Origin: Castellaniella hirudinis_A
GTDB taxonomy: Bacteria; Pseudomonadota; Gammaproteobacteria; Burkholderiales; Burkholderiaceae_B
DNA length: 64,000 bases
Direction of reading: 5' to 3'
Assembly (NCBI RefSeq): GCF_047468865.1
Contig: NZ_JBLGTV010000010.1
Coordinates: 1 to 64,000, forward strand
Shown here one piece after another: positions 24,620 through 34,530 of this stretch. The first letter of the stretch is position 1, and the number at the start of each line of letters is the position of its first letter. The position numbers and the translations under genes were made by a program. The notes under the pieces are model-generated. The model was not told where the DNA came from and ran no database searches. It saw only the letters and a program-made list of their open reading frames with translations.

Positions 24620-25918
24620 TCACCCGCGCGCCGACAGCGCCCGGCCACAGGCCACCCCGGACGCCCAGGCCCACTGGAAGTTGTAGCCGCCCAGCCAGCC
24701 GGTGACATCCACGGCTTCGCCAATCACATACAAGCCCGGGCAACGATGCGCCTGCAGGCTGCGCTGATCCAGCTCGTCCGTGTCCACCCCGCCGCGCATG
24801 ACCTCGGCCTTTTTGTAACCCGCCGTGCCCGATGGCGTCAGCGTCCATTGATGAATATCGGCCGCCAGGGCCTGCAGGCGGCGATCCGCCTGGTCGGCCA
24901 GGCGCAGGCCGGCCCGATCGGCCAGCCAGACCTCGGCCAGCCGCCGGGGCCAGTGGGCCGCCAGCGCCGCCAGCAAGGTCTGACGGCTGCCGGACTTGGC
25001 GGCCACCAGTTGCTCGGCCAGGGCCTGTCCGGGGGCCAGATCGATCTGGATGGGGCTGCCCGGCTGCCAGTAGCTGGAAATCTGCAAAATCCCGGGGCCC
25101 GACAAGCCTCGGTGGGTGAACAGCAAATCCTCATGAAATTGAACCAGCCCCGGCCCCCGGCGCTTGCGCCCCGTGCGCCCGGGCTTGCCGCGCCCAGCCG
25201 GTGGAGGCGGTTCGGGTGCCTGGCCGCCGGACACGGCAGCCGGGGCCGCATCCGGCGGCGCGGAAAAAGACAGACACACGGGCAAGGCCACGCCCGACAG
25301 CGCGGCATACGGCTGCCACAGCGCGGCATCGAAGGTCAGGGGCACCAGCGCCGGGCGCGGTTCGATAATGCGCAGGCCAAACTGGCGGGCCACACGCAGG
25401 CTGAAATCGGTCGCCCCCAGCTGCGGGATGGCCATACCTCCCGTCGCCAGCACGACTTGGGCCGCCCGAATGGCCCCGGCATCGGTGGACAGCGTAAAGC
25501 CGTGCGATTCACGCGCGACCGCGTGCACCTGGCACGGCATGCGCCAGGCCACCCGCCCCGCGTCACATTCGCGGCGCAGGACGTCGATGATGGCTTCGCT
25601 GGAATCGTCGCAAAACAGCTGGCCCCGGTGTTTTTCGTGCCAGGCCACGCCATGCCGGCGCAGCAAAGCCAGAAAATCCTGCGGGCCATAGCCCCGCAGG
25701 GCAGACCGGCAGAAATCCGGGTTGCGCGACAAGAACTGGGCGGGGCTGGCGCCCAGATTGGTGAAGTTGCAGCGCCCCCCACCCGAAATACGGATTTTTT
25801 CAGCCAGCCGCCGGGCATGGTCGATGAGCACCACGCGCAGGCCGCGCTGGCCGGCCACGGCGGCGGCCATCATGCCCGCCGCCCCCGCGCCGATGACGGC
25901 CACATCAAAATCAGCCAT
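24620..25918 (-). CDS. BaiN/HI0933-family NAD(P)/FAD-dependent oxidoreductase
   Basis: 432-residue flavoprotein of the YhiN/HI0933 family. The N-terminal FAD-binding Rossmann motif is VIGAGAAGMMAAAVA, followed by the family-specific EKIRISGGGRCNFTN. VVLATGGMAIPQLGATDF lies in the middle, and GYNFQWAWASGVACGRAL at the C-terminus completes the FAD site. A proline-rich insertion occurs around residues 225-250 and is unusual but in frame. The physiological reaction of this family is largely undefined. Confidence 0.9.
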   Translation of the reverse strand: MADFDVAVIGAGAAGMMAAAVAGQRGLRVVLIDHARRLAEKIRISGGGRCNFTNLGASPAQFLSRNPDFCRSALRGYGPQDFLALLRRHGVAWHEKHRGQLFCDDSSEAIIDVLRRECDAGRVAWRMPCQVHAVARESHGFTLSTDAGAIRAAQVVLATGGMAIPQLGATDFSLRVARQFGLRIIEPRPALVPLTFDAALWQPYAALSGVALPVCLSFSAPPDAAPAAVSGGQAPEPPPPAGRGKPGRTGRKRRGPGLVQFHEDLLFTHRGLSGPGILQISSYWQPGSPIQIDLAPGQALAEQLVAAKSGSRQTLLAALAAHWPRRLAEVWLADRAGLRLADQADRRLQALAADIHQWTLTPSGTAGYKKAEVMRGGVDTDELDQRSLQAHRCPGLYVIGEAVDVTGWLGGYNFQWAWASGVACGRALSARG

Positions 25919-26061
25919 GGCCCGTCCCGATCATGCGCCGCCCCGGCACCGAACGGTGGCCGGCAGCACCTCGACCGCCGCGATCCCGCCAGGGCGGGCA
26001 GCGCCCGGCGCACCCGCCCGCCCGCGGCGGCCCGGCCCGCCGCGAAGCATCCCGCCCGGCC

Positions 26062-28326
26062 TCACGGCTTCTCGCGGATGCAATCCACATAATATTGGCG
26101 CTGGCCGTGGTCGTCGGCCTCGTAGGCCAGGCCATGCACATCAGTCTCGAACCCGGGGAACTGCTGGTTGAATTCCTGTGTGAAGGCCAGGTAATCGACG
26201 ATATCGCGGTTGAAGCGCTCACCGGGAATCAGCAAGGGGATGCCGGGCGGATACGGGGTCAACAGCACCCCCGTGACCCGGCCTTCCAGTTGATCGACCG
26301 GCACGCGCTCGACTTCGCGGTGGGCCATGCGGGCGTAGGCATCGGCGGGCCGCATGGCGGGCACCATGTCGCTGAGATACACCCGCGTGGTCAGGCGGGC
26401 AAAGTCATAGTGGCGATAGGCCTCGTGAATTTCCTGGCAAAGGTCGCGCAAGCCCATGCCTTCGTAGCGCTTGTGCGTCCGGCTGAATTCGGGCAGCACC
26501 CGCCACAGCGGCTGGTTGCGGTCGTAGTCGTCCTTGAACTGCTGCAGGGCCGTCAGCAGCGTGTTCCAGCGCCCCTTGGTGATGCCGATGGTAAACAGGA
26601 TGAAAAAGGAATACAGGCCGGTTTTCTCGACCACCACGCCGTGCTCGACCAGATAGCGCGACACCAGGGCGGCGGGGATGCCGGTCTCGGCGAACGTGCC
26701 GGAGATGTCCAGGCCCGGCGTCACCACCGTGGCCTTGATCGGGTCCAGCATATTGAAGCCTTCGGCCAGGTCGCCAAAGCCGTGCCATTCATCGCCCGAG
26801 GCCAGCAGCCAGTCGTCGCGGTTGCCGATGCCTTCGGCCACCAGGCGGTTGGGCCCCCAGACCTTGAACCACCAGTCGTTCTTGCCGAACTCGGATTCGA
26901 CCTTGCGCATGGCGCGGCGGAAATCCATGGCCTCGCGGATGGATTCCTCGACCAGGGCAGTGCCGCCGGGAGGTTCCATCATGGCGGCGGCCACGTCGCA
27001 GGACGCAATGATGGCGTACTGCGGCGAGGTGGACGTGTGCATCAAGAACGCTTCGTTGAAGATGTTGCGATCCAGCTTGCGGGCCTCGGAATCCTGCACC
27101 ACGATCTGCGATGCCTGCGACAGCCCGGCCAGCAGCTTGTGCGTGGAATGGGTGGCGTAGATCATGGTGTCGCGGCTGCGGGGCCGGTTGGGGCCGATGG
27201 CGTGCATGTCTTCGTAGAATTCATGAAAAGCCGCATGCGGCAGCCAGGCTTCGTCGAAGTGCAGGGTGTCGATTTCGGAGCCCAGCTTTTCCTTGATCAT
27301 CTCGACGTTGTAGATGACGCCATCGTAGGTGCTTTGCGTCAGGGTCAGGATGCGCGGACGCGGGTTGGCGGCTTCGCGGGCAAAGGGGTTGGCCTCGATT
27401 TTTTTGCGGATGTTCTCGGGATCGAATTCTTCGAGCGGAATCGGCCCGATGATGCCCAGGTGATTGCGCGTGGGGCGCAGGAACACCGGAATGGCCCCCG
27501 TCATGGTGATGGCGTGCAGAATGGATTTATGACAGTTGCGGTCCACCACCACCACATCGCCCGCCGCCACGTTGGCGTGCCAGACGATCTTATTGGACGT
27601 GGAGGTGCCGTTGGTCACGAAAAAACAGTGATCCGCGTGGAAGATGCGGGCGGCATTGCGTTCGGATTCGGCCACCGGGCCGGTATGGTCCAGCAACTGG
27701 CCCAGTTCGTCCACCGCATTGCAGACATCGGCGCGCAGCATGTTCTCGCCAAAGAATTGGTGGAACATCTGCCCGACGGGGCTTTTCAGAAAAGCCACGC
27801 CGCCCGAGTGCCCCGGACAGTGCCAGGAGTACGACCCGTCGGACGCGTAGTCCAGCAGTTCGCGGAAAAACGGCGGTGCCAGGCTGTCCAGGTAGGCGCG
27901 GGCCTCGCGGATGATATGGCGGGCGACGAATTCCGGCGTGTCCTCGAACATGTGGATGAAGCCGTGCAGCTCGCGCAGGATGTCGTTGGGGATATGCTGC
28001 GAGGTGCGGGTTTCGCCATACAGGTAGATCGGGATGTCTTCGTTGCGAAAACGCAATTCGCCAATGAAGGCGCGCAGGTTCTTGATGGCGTTGGCCACGT
28101 CCTCGGGGGAATCCTCGTCGAATTCCTCGTCGTCGATGGACAGGATGAAGGCGCTGGCGCGGCTTTGCTGCTGCGCAAACGAGCTGAGATCCCCGTAGCT
28201 GGTCACACCCAGGACCTCGACGCCCTCGGCCTCGATGGCGGCGGCCAAGGCCCGGATGCCAAAACCCGAGGCATTCTCGGAGCGATAGTCTTCGTCAATG
28301 ATGACGATAGGAAAACGAAATTTCAT
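26062..28326 (-). CDS. Orn/Lys/Arg-family basic amino acid decarboxylase
   Basis: 754-residue PLP-dependent fold-type-I decarboxylase of the AdiA/LdcC/SpeF group. The N-terminal response-regulator-like wing domain runs to about residue 130 (FPIVIIDEDYRSENASGFG, then FILSIDDEEFDE). The core has SWHCPGHSGGVAFLKSPVG, FVTNGTSTSNKIV and the PLP lysine in YATHSTHKLLAGLSQAS. The C-terminal domain ends LLTPYPPGIPLLIPGE. Which amino acid is used (arginine, lysine or ornithine) cannot be decided by eye. Such enzymes serve acid resistance or polyamine synthesis. ATG 28326 is preferred to the GTG at 28335. Confidence 0.92.
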   Translation of the reverse strand: MKFRFPIVIIDEDYRSENASGFGIRALAAAIEAEGVEVLGVTSYGDLSSFAQQQSRASAFILSIDDEEFDEDSPEDVANAIKNLRAFIGELRFRNEDIPIYLYGETRTSQHIPNDILRELHGFIHMFEDTPEFVARHIIREARAYLDSLAPPFFRELLDYASDGSYSWHCPGHSGGVAFLKSPVGQMFHQFFGENMLRADVCNAVDELGQLLDHTGPVAESERNAARIFHADHCFFVTNGTSTSNKIVWHANVAAGDVVVVDRNCHKSILHAITMTGAIPVFLRPTRNHLGIIGPIPLEEFDPENIRKKIEANPFAREAANPRPRILTLTQSTYDGVIYNVEMIKEKLGSEIDTLHFDEAWLPHAAFHEFYEDMHAIGPNRPRSRDTMIYATHSTHKLLAGLSQASQIVVQDSEARKLDRNIFNEAFLMHTSTSPQYAIIASCDVAAAMMEPPGGTALVEESIREAMDFRRAMRKVESEFGKNDWWFKVWGPNRLVAEGIGNRDDWLLASGDEWHGFGDLAEGFNMLDPIKATVVTPGLDISGTFAETGIPAALVSRYLVEHGVVVEKTGLYSFFILFTIGITKGRWNTLLTALQQFKDDYDRNQPLWRVLPEFSRTHKRYEGMGLRDLCQEIHEAYRHYDFARLTTRVYLSDMVPAMRPADAYARMAHREVERVPVDQLEGRVTGVLLTPYPPGIPLLIPGERFNRDIVDYLAFTQEFNQQFPGFETDVHGLAYEADDHGQRQYYVDCIREKP

Positions 28327-28475
28327 GGCGATCACCGTCGCGGCTGCCTGTGCAGTCCGCCGTCTTCGGCAGGCATCCTGAAGCCTGGCCGCAAAATTGT
28401 GTGTCTGTGTTCAGGACACGCGAGTCCCATTTGGCCGAGTCAGCGTCCTTGGATGCGCATCGGCCGGCCAGGATG

Positions 28476-29042
28476 CTAGGTACGGGGCAGGGTCACCCCC
28501 TGCTGGCCCTGGTATTTGCCACCCCGGTCGGCGTAGGAGGTTTCGCAGATTTCATCGCTTTCGAAAAACAGCATCTGGGCGCAGCCTTCGCCCGCGTAGA
28601 TTTTGGCGGGCAAGGGGGTGGTGTTGGAAAACTCCAGCGTGACATGGCCTTCCCATTCGGGTTCCAGCGGCGTGACGTTCACAATGATGCCACAGCGGGC
28701 ATAGGTACTTTTGCCCAGACAGATCGTCAGCACCGACCGGGGAATGCGGAAATATTCGACCGTGCGCGCCAAGGCAAAGGAATTGGGCGGGATGATGCAG
28801 ACATCGCCGACAAAGTCCACAAACGACCCCGCATCGAAAGCCTTGGGGTCTACAACAGACGAGTTGATGTTGGTGAAAATCTTGAATTCGCGTGCGCAGC
28901 GCACATCGTAGCCATAGCTGCTGGTGCCATAGCTGACAATTTTCTGCCCATCCACCGCGCGCACCTGGCCAGCCTCGAAGGGCTGTATCATGCCGAATTC
29001 CTGTGCCTGACGGCGAATCCAGCGGTCGTTCTTGATGCTCAT
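28476..29042 (-). CDS. dcd: dCTP deaminase
   Basis: 188-residue enzyme converting dCTP to dUTP for dTMP synthesis. Matches include MSIKNDRWIRRQAQEFGMI at the N-terminus, SYGTSSYGYDVRCAREF, FVDFVGDVCIIPPNSFALARTVEYF, and GWEGHVTLEFSN-like NVTPLEPEWEGHVTLEFSNT. The ATG at 29042 is chosen because AAGGA is well spaced before it and the family N-terminus begins there; an ATG two codons upstream is too close to that site. Confidence 0.95.
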   Translation of the reverse strand: MSIKNDRWIRRQAQEFGMIQPFEAGQVRAVDGQKIVSYGTSSYGYDVRCAREFKIFTNINSSVVDPKAFDAGSFVDFVGDVCIIPPNSFALARTVEYFRIPRSVLTICLGKSTYARCGIIVNVTPLEPEWEGHVTLEFSNTTPLPAKIYAGEGCAQMLFFESDEICETSYADRGGKYQGQQGVTLPRT

Positions 29043-29137
29043 GGCCATCCTTGGTTCGTGATTGCCGTATTTTAGAAGAAATCGCCGCAGCGTCGATGCC
29101 CGGACCCGGCGCGGCGGCGTGCTGGCCCCGCCCGGGC

Positions 29138-32100
29138 CTAATCCATGGAGATCCAGCGGTATACCAGCGCCAGCCCGCTGACGGTGCCCGCCGTCATCTC
29201 GGCCCGCAGGCCGCGCATCAGGCGATAACTGACCCGGGCCACCGTGCCTGTCTGGGCCAGGGCCTGCTCCAGGCTCAGTTTGATGTCCTTGCCGAGGGTC
29301 TTGCTGGCCATCACGAAGCGCTGTTCGATGGGGCTGACCCCGCTGTCCAGGCCGCTTACCACGCTTTGCACCGGCAAGATACTGCCGGTGCTGCCCAATT
29401 CGCCGGACCGGATGCTGAGTTCATCCAGCCCGAAGCGCTTGTAAAAGGGCTCGCCGCCGGACAGGAACGAGCTGCCTACGGAAAACAGCAGGGACATGTC
29501 CCCGCCCCCTTCGTCCGGGCCGTGGCCCAGCAGCAGCCAGGTGAGTTTTTCGGTCTCGCTGACTTCGGGGATGGACACCAGATCAATGCGCGGGCGTCGC
29601 GCCGTGCCCGCCACCTGCACACCGGCCTGTACCGCCACATTGGTGCGCAGGGCCTGGATGTCCAGTACCGGATTCATGATGTCGCCCTGGAACGTGATGG
29701 TGCCGCGGCGCAGCTGCAAATGCTGGCCATAGGCGTCGATGGCCCCGCCCCGGGTGCGCAAAGCCCCCAGGGCCGAGAGCTTGCCATCGTGCAGACGCAG
29801 ATCCAGATTGCCCACCAGACCGGAATCCAGGCCATAGCCCGTGATGTAGAAGCGGGGGCCGAGATCGACGGACAGGTCGGCGTCCATATCCAGGGGCGGG
29901 GAGGATTCGACAGCCTGTTTTTCGCCGGGCTTCAGCACCACCACATCGCTGTCCAGCGCGGGGATGTTGTTCAGCATGTCCAGGTCGAACCAGCCCGCGT
30001 CGGCCACGATCCGGCCCGTCAGGCCCACGCGCGGCAAGGCTGCCGACACCCGCAGGTCGCCGCTGATCATGGCGTAGCGGTCGGCTCGCTGCAAAATCGG
30101 ATAACGATGAAACACGATCTCCGCCTGGCCATCGCCGGCGCCGAGATCCCAGCGCCCTTTCAGATCCAGGTCGCCGTCCTGGGCGTCGGGATCTTCCGCG
30201 ATCCAGGTGGCGGTCCGCCATTCCTTGGGCGTCACGCGCCGGGTGGCCGGAAATTTCAGGTGGTCCAGGATCAGGGCGGTTTCATCGAAATGCGCCTGCA
30301 GCGTGCCGTCCAACAGCCGCACGCCCTGGTCGACCAGCATGAAACGCAGGGCCTCGCCCCGCACCGGGCCACTGAGCAGCCACTGGCCATCGGGGCGGCT
30401 GCGCCCCTGGACATCGGCATGCACGGTGCCGCCGATCTCCATCTCCCCGTCCAGCAGCAGGTTGATCCAGGCCAGATCGTCGGATTCGGCCACCAGATGC
30501 ACACGTTTTTCATCCTGGTCCCGGATGCCCGGCACGCCCTCGGGCGACACATGCACCGGGGACTGGGCCTGCAGCCGCAGGCGGCCCATTTTGCGCGTGT
30601 CCACCCGCGCATCCAGCCGGGCCTGGCTGAGGGTGTCGTTCACGGGCTGCAGGTGCAAGTCGAGCTGCGTGGCCTCCAGGCCCAATTCGATGGGCACATC
30701 GCCGGGGACGGTCAGGTCCCCGTCCAGGCGCCGCAGGCGGATGTCGCCACCCAGCGCCGGGTCGCGGCGCAACCGCCAATCCAGGGCCAGGGCCAGGCGG
30801 CTGTCGCGCGCCTGGGCCGACAGCAGGGTATGCACCCCGCCGGCCTGCGCGCGCTCATCCGGGGCGGCCCCCAGCCGGCCCAGCCAGGCCTGGACGGCTT
30901 CGATACGCCCGGGCGTGATCACCAGCGGGTCGATGCGCCCCTGGGTATCCCAACGGCCGGCCTGGCCGCTGGACATCTCGTGGCGCACCTGCAGCAAAGG
31001 CTGGCCGTCGAGCTGCAGGTCCAGCACCCCCCGGCCCACGCGCCAGGCGCCATCGGCGGCCAGCTGCACAGGCCAAGGGCCCTGGGCATCCAGGCGCATC
31101 CCGGCATGCCGCACCAGCAGGCGGCGCACGCCGCCTTGCCAGCCGCGCTCGGCGGACCAGCCGCCGTCCAGCGCCAGATCCACATCGACGGGGGCCTGCC
31201 CGGGCTGCGCGGCCTGGGCGCCCGCAGGGGCATACTGACCCTGCAGCTTGATCTGCTGGCCGGCCAGGGCGCCTTGCACATCCAGGGAAAGCCGCCCGCC
31301 GCCCGGCAGGCCGGGCCACAAGGCGTCCAATGCCGGCGCGATGGCCTGCAAGGCCAATTGCGTCCGGTCCACCGACACATCGCCCTCCAGATGCAGCTGA
31401 TTGCGGCCGGCGTCCACCGCCAGCCGCAACCCCCGCACCCGCACCGCCTGCCAATCGGCCAGCGGATCGTTTTCATCCAGCAAAGGCCCTTGAGCGCGCG
31501 CGGCCTGCGCCAGGCTGATCTGTCCGGCCAGCGGCTGCCCATTCCAGCGGCTGGCCGGGTGGATATCCAGCTGCAGGCCCAGGCTCTGAAGATGGTGATC
31601 CGGGGTGAGGTGGGCCTGCAGCCGGCCTTGCAGGTCCAGAATGGTCGTCCCCAGGCCACGCGACGCCAGCCACGGGCCCAGATCCAGGCGCTGCAACGCC
31701 CAATCGGCCTGCACGGGACGCAGGCCATCCGCCCCCGGCGCGCCGGGCTGCACCTGCAGAGTCAGGCCCGCCTGGCCGGGCAGCGTCAGGTCCAGCGACG
31801 TCCGGCCCAGGGGAAACGCCTGGGCGGGCAGAATCTGCGCATCCACCCGCAGCGACATGCCTTCGCCCTGCCCCTGGGCTTGCAATTGAAAGGACTGCAG
31901 CGTGCCGGCCAGACGCACGTCCAGATCGACGCGGCAGGGCGTCGCGGCGGGAACCGGAGCGGCAGTGTCCGGGGCCGACAGCGCGGCCCACTGCTGGCGC
32001 AGGCACACCGGCGACTGCGGGCTGCGATCCTGGGCGGTCCCATGCAGGTTCAGCTCGAAGGGCCACGGCGCCGCCAAGCCCCGCAAGGCCAGATTGCCAT

Positions 32101-32689
32101 TCAGGGTCAGCAGGGCCTGATCGTGGACCATGCGCAGCTGGTCCAGGGCGATCGTCGCCGTCCGGGCGTCCAGCGTCAGGGCGGTCGATACCGAAAGCAC
32201 CTCGACCGGCAGCCGGGCCGCTCCGTGCAATCCCAGCCCCCCCAAGGACAGGCGGTCCACCCGCAACCCCAGAGGCAGAGCGGGCATCTGGAAAGCGTCC
32301 TCGGACGGGGGTTCGGGCGCGGCGGGCCGCATCGTCACATCCAGACGCACGGCGGACAGATCGTTGATGTGCAGGCGGCGATCCAGGAGTTCGGGCCACA
32401 GGGCCTTGAGGTGCAGGCCCACAAGGCGCACGTCCATATCGGGCAAGGCGAGCGACAGGCCCTGGACGTACAGCCCGCGCCGGATGGAGCCGCTGACCCC
32501 CTGCACCTGGCCATCGAACTGGGCGGCCACCGTGTGCAGCAGCCAGCGCGTGCCCGCCGTGCTGGAGACGCACCACCATAAAAACCCCAATGCCAGCGCC
32601 AAGGCCAGCACCAAGGGGGGCAAGCCCCACAGCGCCAGGAAACGCAGGCCGCGGCCTGCTCGTCCCAGCCAGGACAAGCGTGCCGTCAA
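29138..32689 (-). CDS. tamB: TamB, translocation and assembly module inner-membrane subunit
   Basis: About 1183-residue envelope-spanning AsmA-like protein. A single N-terminal transmembrane anchor (FLALWGLPPLVLALALALGF) is followed by a long periplasmic beta-helical groove of repeated short strands and the conserved C-terminal DUF490/TamB domain (RGGAIDAYGQHLQLRRGTI, then LLLGHGPDEG). With TamA it links inner and outer membranes for outer-membrane protein assembly and phospholipid traffic. I place the start at TTG 32689, which overlaps tamA's TGA (TTGA) and has GGGGA 7 nt upstream; the frame is open to 32812 inside tamA. Ends near dcd's upstream side. Confidence 0.92.
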   Translation of the reverse strand: MTARLSWLGRAGRGLRFLALWGLPPLVLALALALGFLWWCVSSTAGTRWLLHTVAAQFDGQVQGVSGSIRRGLYVQGLSLALPDMDVRLVGLHLKALWPELLDRRLHINDLSAVRLDVTMRPAAPEPPSEDAFQMPALPLGLRVDRLSLGGLGLHGAARLPVEVLSVSTALTLDARTATIALDQLRMVHDQALLTLNGNLALRGLAAPWPFELNLHGTAQDRSPQSPVCLRQQWAALSAPDTAAPVPAATPCRVDLDVRLAGTLQSFQLQAQGQGEGMSLRVDAQILPAQAFPLGRTSLDLTLPGQAGLTLQVQPGAPGADGLRPVQADWALQRLDLGPWLASRGLGTTILDLQGRLQAHLTPDHHLQSLGLQLDIHPASRWNGQPLAGQISLAQAARAQGPLLDENDPLADWQAVRVRGLRLAVDAGRNQLHLEGDVSVDRTQLALQAIAPALDALWPGLPGGGRLSLDVQGALAGQQIKLQGQYAPAGAQAAQPGQAPVDVDLALDGGWSAERGWQGGVRRLLVRHAGMRLDAQGPWPVQLAADGAWRVGRGVLDLQLDGQPLLQVRHEMSSGQAGRWDTQGRIDPLVITPGRIEAVQAWLGRLGAAPDERAQAGGVHTLLSAQARDSRLALALDWRLRRDPALGGDIRLRRLDGDLTVPGDVPIELGLEATQLDLHLQPVNDTLSQARLDARVDTRKMGRLRLQAQSPVHVSPEGVPGIRDQDEKRVHLVAESDDLAWINLLLDGEMEIGGTVHADVQGRSRPDGQWLLSGPVRGEALRFMLVDQGVRLLDGTLQAHFDETALILDHLKFPATRRVTPKEWRTATWIAEDPDAQDGDLDLKGRWDLGAGDGQAEIVFHRYPILQRADRYAMISGDLRVSAALPRVGLTGRIVADAGWFDLDMLNNIPALDSDVVVLKPGEKQAVESSPPLDMDADLSVDLGPRFYITGYGLDSGLVGNLDLRLHDGKLSALGALRTRGGAIDAYGQHLQLRRGTITFQGDIMNPVLDIQALRTNVAVQAGVQVAGTARRPRIDLVSIPEVSETEKLTWLLLGHGPDEGGGDMSLLFSVGSSFLSGGEPFYKRFGLDELSIRSGELGSTGSILPVQSVVSGLDSGVSPIEQRFVMASKTLGKDIKLSLEQALAQTGTVARVSYRLMRGLRAEMTAGTVSGLALVYRWISMD

Positions 32690-34530
32690 AACGCAATCCC
32701 CATGGAAAACTGCAGACGCAGGCGACGGTCTTTCTGGGCCCAGGCGACATCCACGTTGAACGGCCCCGCCGGAGTGCGCACGGCCAGCCCCAGCCCATAG
32801 CCCAGATGCCAATCGAACTGTCCGAACGAGGGCGCGGCATCACCGGCATCCATAAACACATTGCCCCCCAGCATTTCGGTGAAGTAATGCGTATATTCTA
32901 GACTGACCACGCCCAGCACCGGCGCCCCCACCACGGCATCGCCCCGCTGCAAACCGATGCTTTGGTAGCGGTAGCCGCGGATGCTGCGCGACCCCCCGGT
33001 GCGCCAGGAAAAATCCTGCGGCAGGCGGTCGGTCCGGGACCAGACCTTGCCGACTTCGCCCCGCAGAGTCAGCACATCCCACTCGCCAATGGGCCACCAC
33101 TGCTGGGCGCGCAGGCTGGCGCGGTAAAAGGGCCGGCCATCATCCAGGGTCGTGCCCAAGCCCACGCCGAATTCAACCAGATTGCCTTCACGCGGATCGT
33201 ATTTGGCATCGACATCGCGGCGCAGCCACTGCCAGGTGGCCGCCCAGGTAGGGACTTCGTAGCGCCCGCCGCCGTCGATGCGATTTTTGTCATAGGCCAC
33301 CAACAGGCCCAGGGCGGTTTCATATTCCACACGGCTGTCGCCGGCGGCCTTGCGCTGCTGGAAGCGTTTCCATCCCAGTGCGGCGCGGCTGGTTTCCTGG
33401 CCCTCGATATCCGAATGGTCATACAGCAGTCCGAAGCTGTCGCGGTAATCATCTACGGAAGGCGGCAGGTGCACATCGAAAAACGCCCGCTGGCGCTTGG
33501 TATCCACCCCGGCCCCGGTTTCAATCCAGACAGGCAGATCCCAGATCACATTTTGCCGGTACAGGCCCTCGACCCGCACCCCATGGTCGCTGTCGGCCCC
33601 CAGCGACGCGCTGGCGTACCGCGCCGGCGCTTCGGTGACCTGGACCTGGATCGGCAGGGTGACGGGCGCATGCCCGGCCACCGCCTGGGGCGATACCGCA
33701 TCGGCGTCGGCCAGCGTGACAAAAGCGCCCCGGAAAAATGTGGTCGACTGCAAGGACTGCTGCCAGTTTTCCAGCAAACCCTGGTCATAAGGGTCGCCCG
33801 GCTGATAGCGGACATAGCGCCGGATCAGGGATTCGGGCACGCGTTTCAAGCCAATGACCCGCAGTTCGCCGAATCGCACCGGCGGCCCGCTGTCCACGGT
33901 CACGGACAGATCCGCCCGGGCGGTCTGCGGATCGACGATCGCCTGTGTCGGGTGCAGCCGGGCGAAATAAAAATCCCGCTGGTTCACGGCATCCAGAAGA
34001 TCGGCCTTGGCGGTGGACCAGTCGTCATTGATGAAGGGCATGGGGGGCTTGAGCAGCCAGCTGTCGCGCAGCGCCTGCCGCCGGTCGGCATAGGGCGGCG
34101 TGTTCAAGGCCCCGTTGAAGGACAGCCCCAGCTGCCGCACCCGCGCCCGCTCGCCGGGGTCGATGGTGATGTCCCAGTATTCGCCCCCATCGGGCGCGCC
34201 CGGGGTGACATCCAGGTCGACCTGGGCGGCAAAATAGCCTTGCGTCCGCAGGGCCGCCTGCACGGCGTCCCAGGCGCGGCGGCGCAGGCGCGAGACTTCG
34301 CGCACGTCCTGGTCCTCGACCAGGCGCGTGATGGCCCCCACGGCTTCTGTAATGGATTGCAACACTTTGGGGGGCGCCCCGCCGGGGTCGATGATGACCT
34401 GAGGGGCCGCCGCCCGGGCGGGGTGCATCCACAGCAGAACCAGCAGCGCCGCCCCGCACAGCCCGCAACGCAAACGGGGGTCGGCCCATGAGCCGCCCCC
34501 GAAACAGCGCTGGCCCCACCCCGACCGCAT
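32686..34530 (-). CDS. tamA: TamA, outer-membrane assembly factor (Omp85 family)
   Basis: 614-residue Omp85-family protein. A signal sequence with hydrophobic core CGLCGAALLVLLW ends AARA/AAPQ. POTRA domains follow (about residues 60-280; GYFAAQVDLDV, INDDWSTAKADLLDAV). The C-terminal 16-strand barrel has the Omp85 signature GGSRSIRGYRYQSIG (lid-lock RGY motif) and the terminal phenylalanine (QFSMGIAF). The ATG at 34530 overlaps the mrp stop by one base (TGATG), and its stop overlaps tamB, so mrp-tamA-tamB is one coupled unit. Confidence 0.93.
   Translation of the reverse strand: MRSGWGQRCFGGGSWADPRLRCGLCGAALLVLLWMHPARAAAPQVIIDPGGAPPKVLQSITEAVGAITRLVEDQDVREVSRLRRRAWDAVQAALRTQGYFAAQVDLDVTPGAPDGGEYWDITIDPGERARVRQLGLSFNGALNTPPYADRRQALRDSWLLKPPMPFINDDWSTAKADLLDAVNQRDFYFARLHPTQAIVDPQTARADLSVTVDSGPPVRFGELRVIGLKRVPESLIRRYVRYQPGDPYDQGLLENWQQSLQSTTFFRGAFVTLADADAVSPQAVAGHAPVTLPIQVQVTEAPARYASASLGADSDHGVRVEGLYRQNVIWDLPVWIETGAGVDTKRQRAFFDVHLPPSVDDYRDSFGLLYDHSDIEGQETSRAALGWKRFQQRKAAGDSRVEYETALGLLVAYDKNRIDGGGRYEVPTWAATWQWLRRDVDAKYDPREGNLVEFGVGLGTTLDDGRPFYRASLRAQQWWPIGEWDVLTLRGEVGKVWSRTDRLPQDFSWRTGGSRSIRGYRYQSIGLQRGDAVVGAPVLGVVSLEYTHYFTEMLGGNVFMDAGDAAPSFGQFDWHLGYGLGLAVRTPAGPFNVDVAWAQKDRRLRLQFSMGIAF

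Noticed and set aside
25933..28479. 848-codon plus-strand ORF opposite the basic amino acid decarboxylase
   Set aside because: Antisense of a full-length PLP decarboxylase with all motifs; no recognisable domain of its own.
29051..32581. 1176-codon plus-strand ORF opposite tamB
   Set aside because: Long only because tamB is GC-rich and long; composition is shadow-like and no domain is visible.
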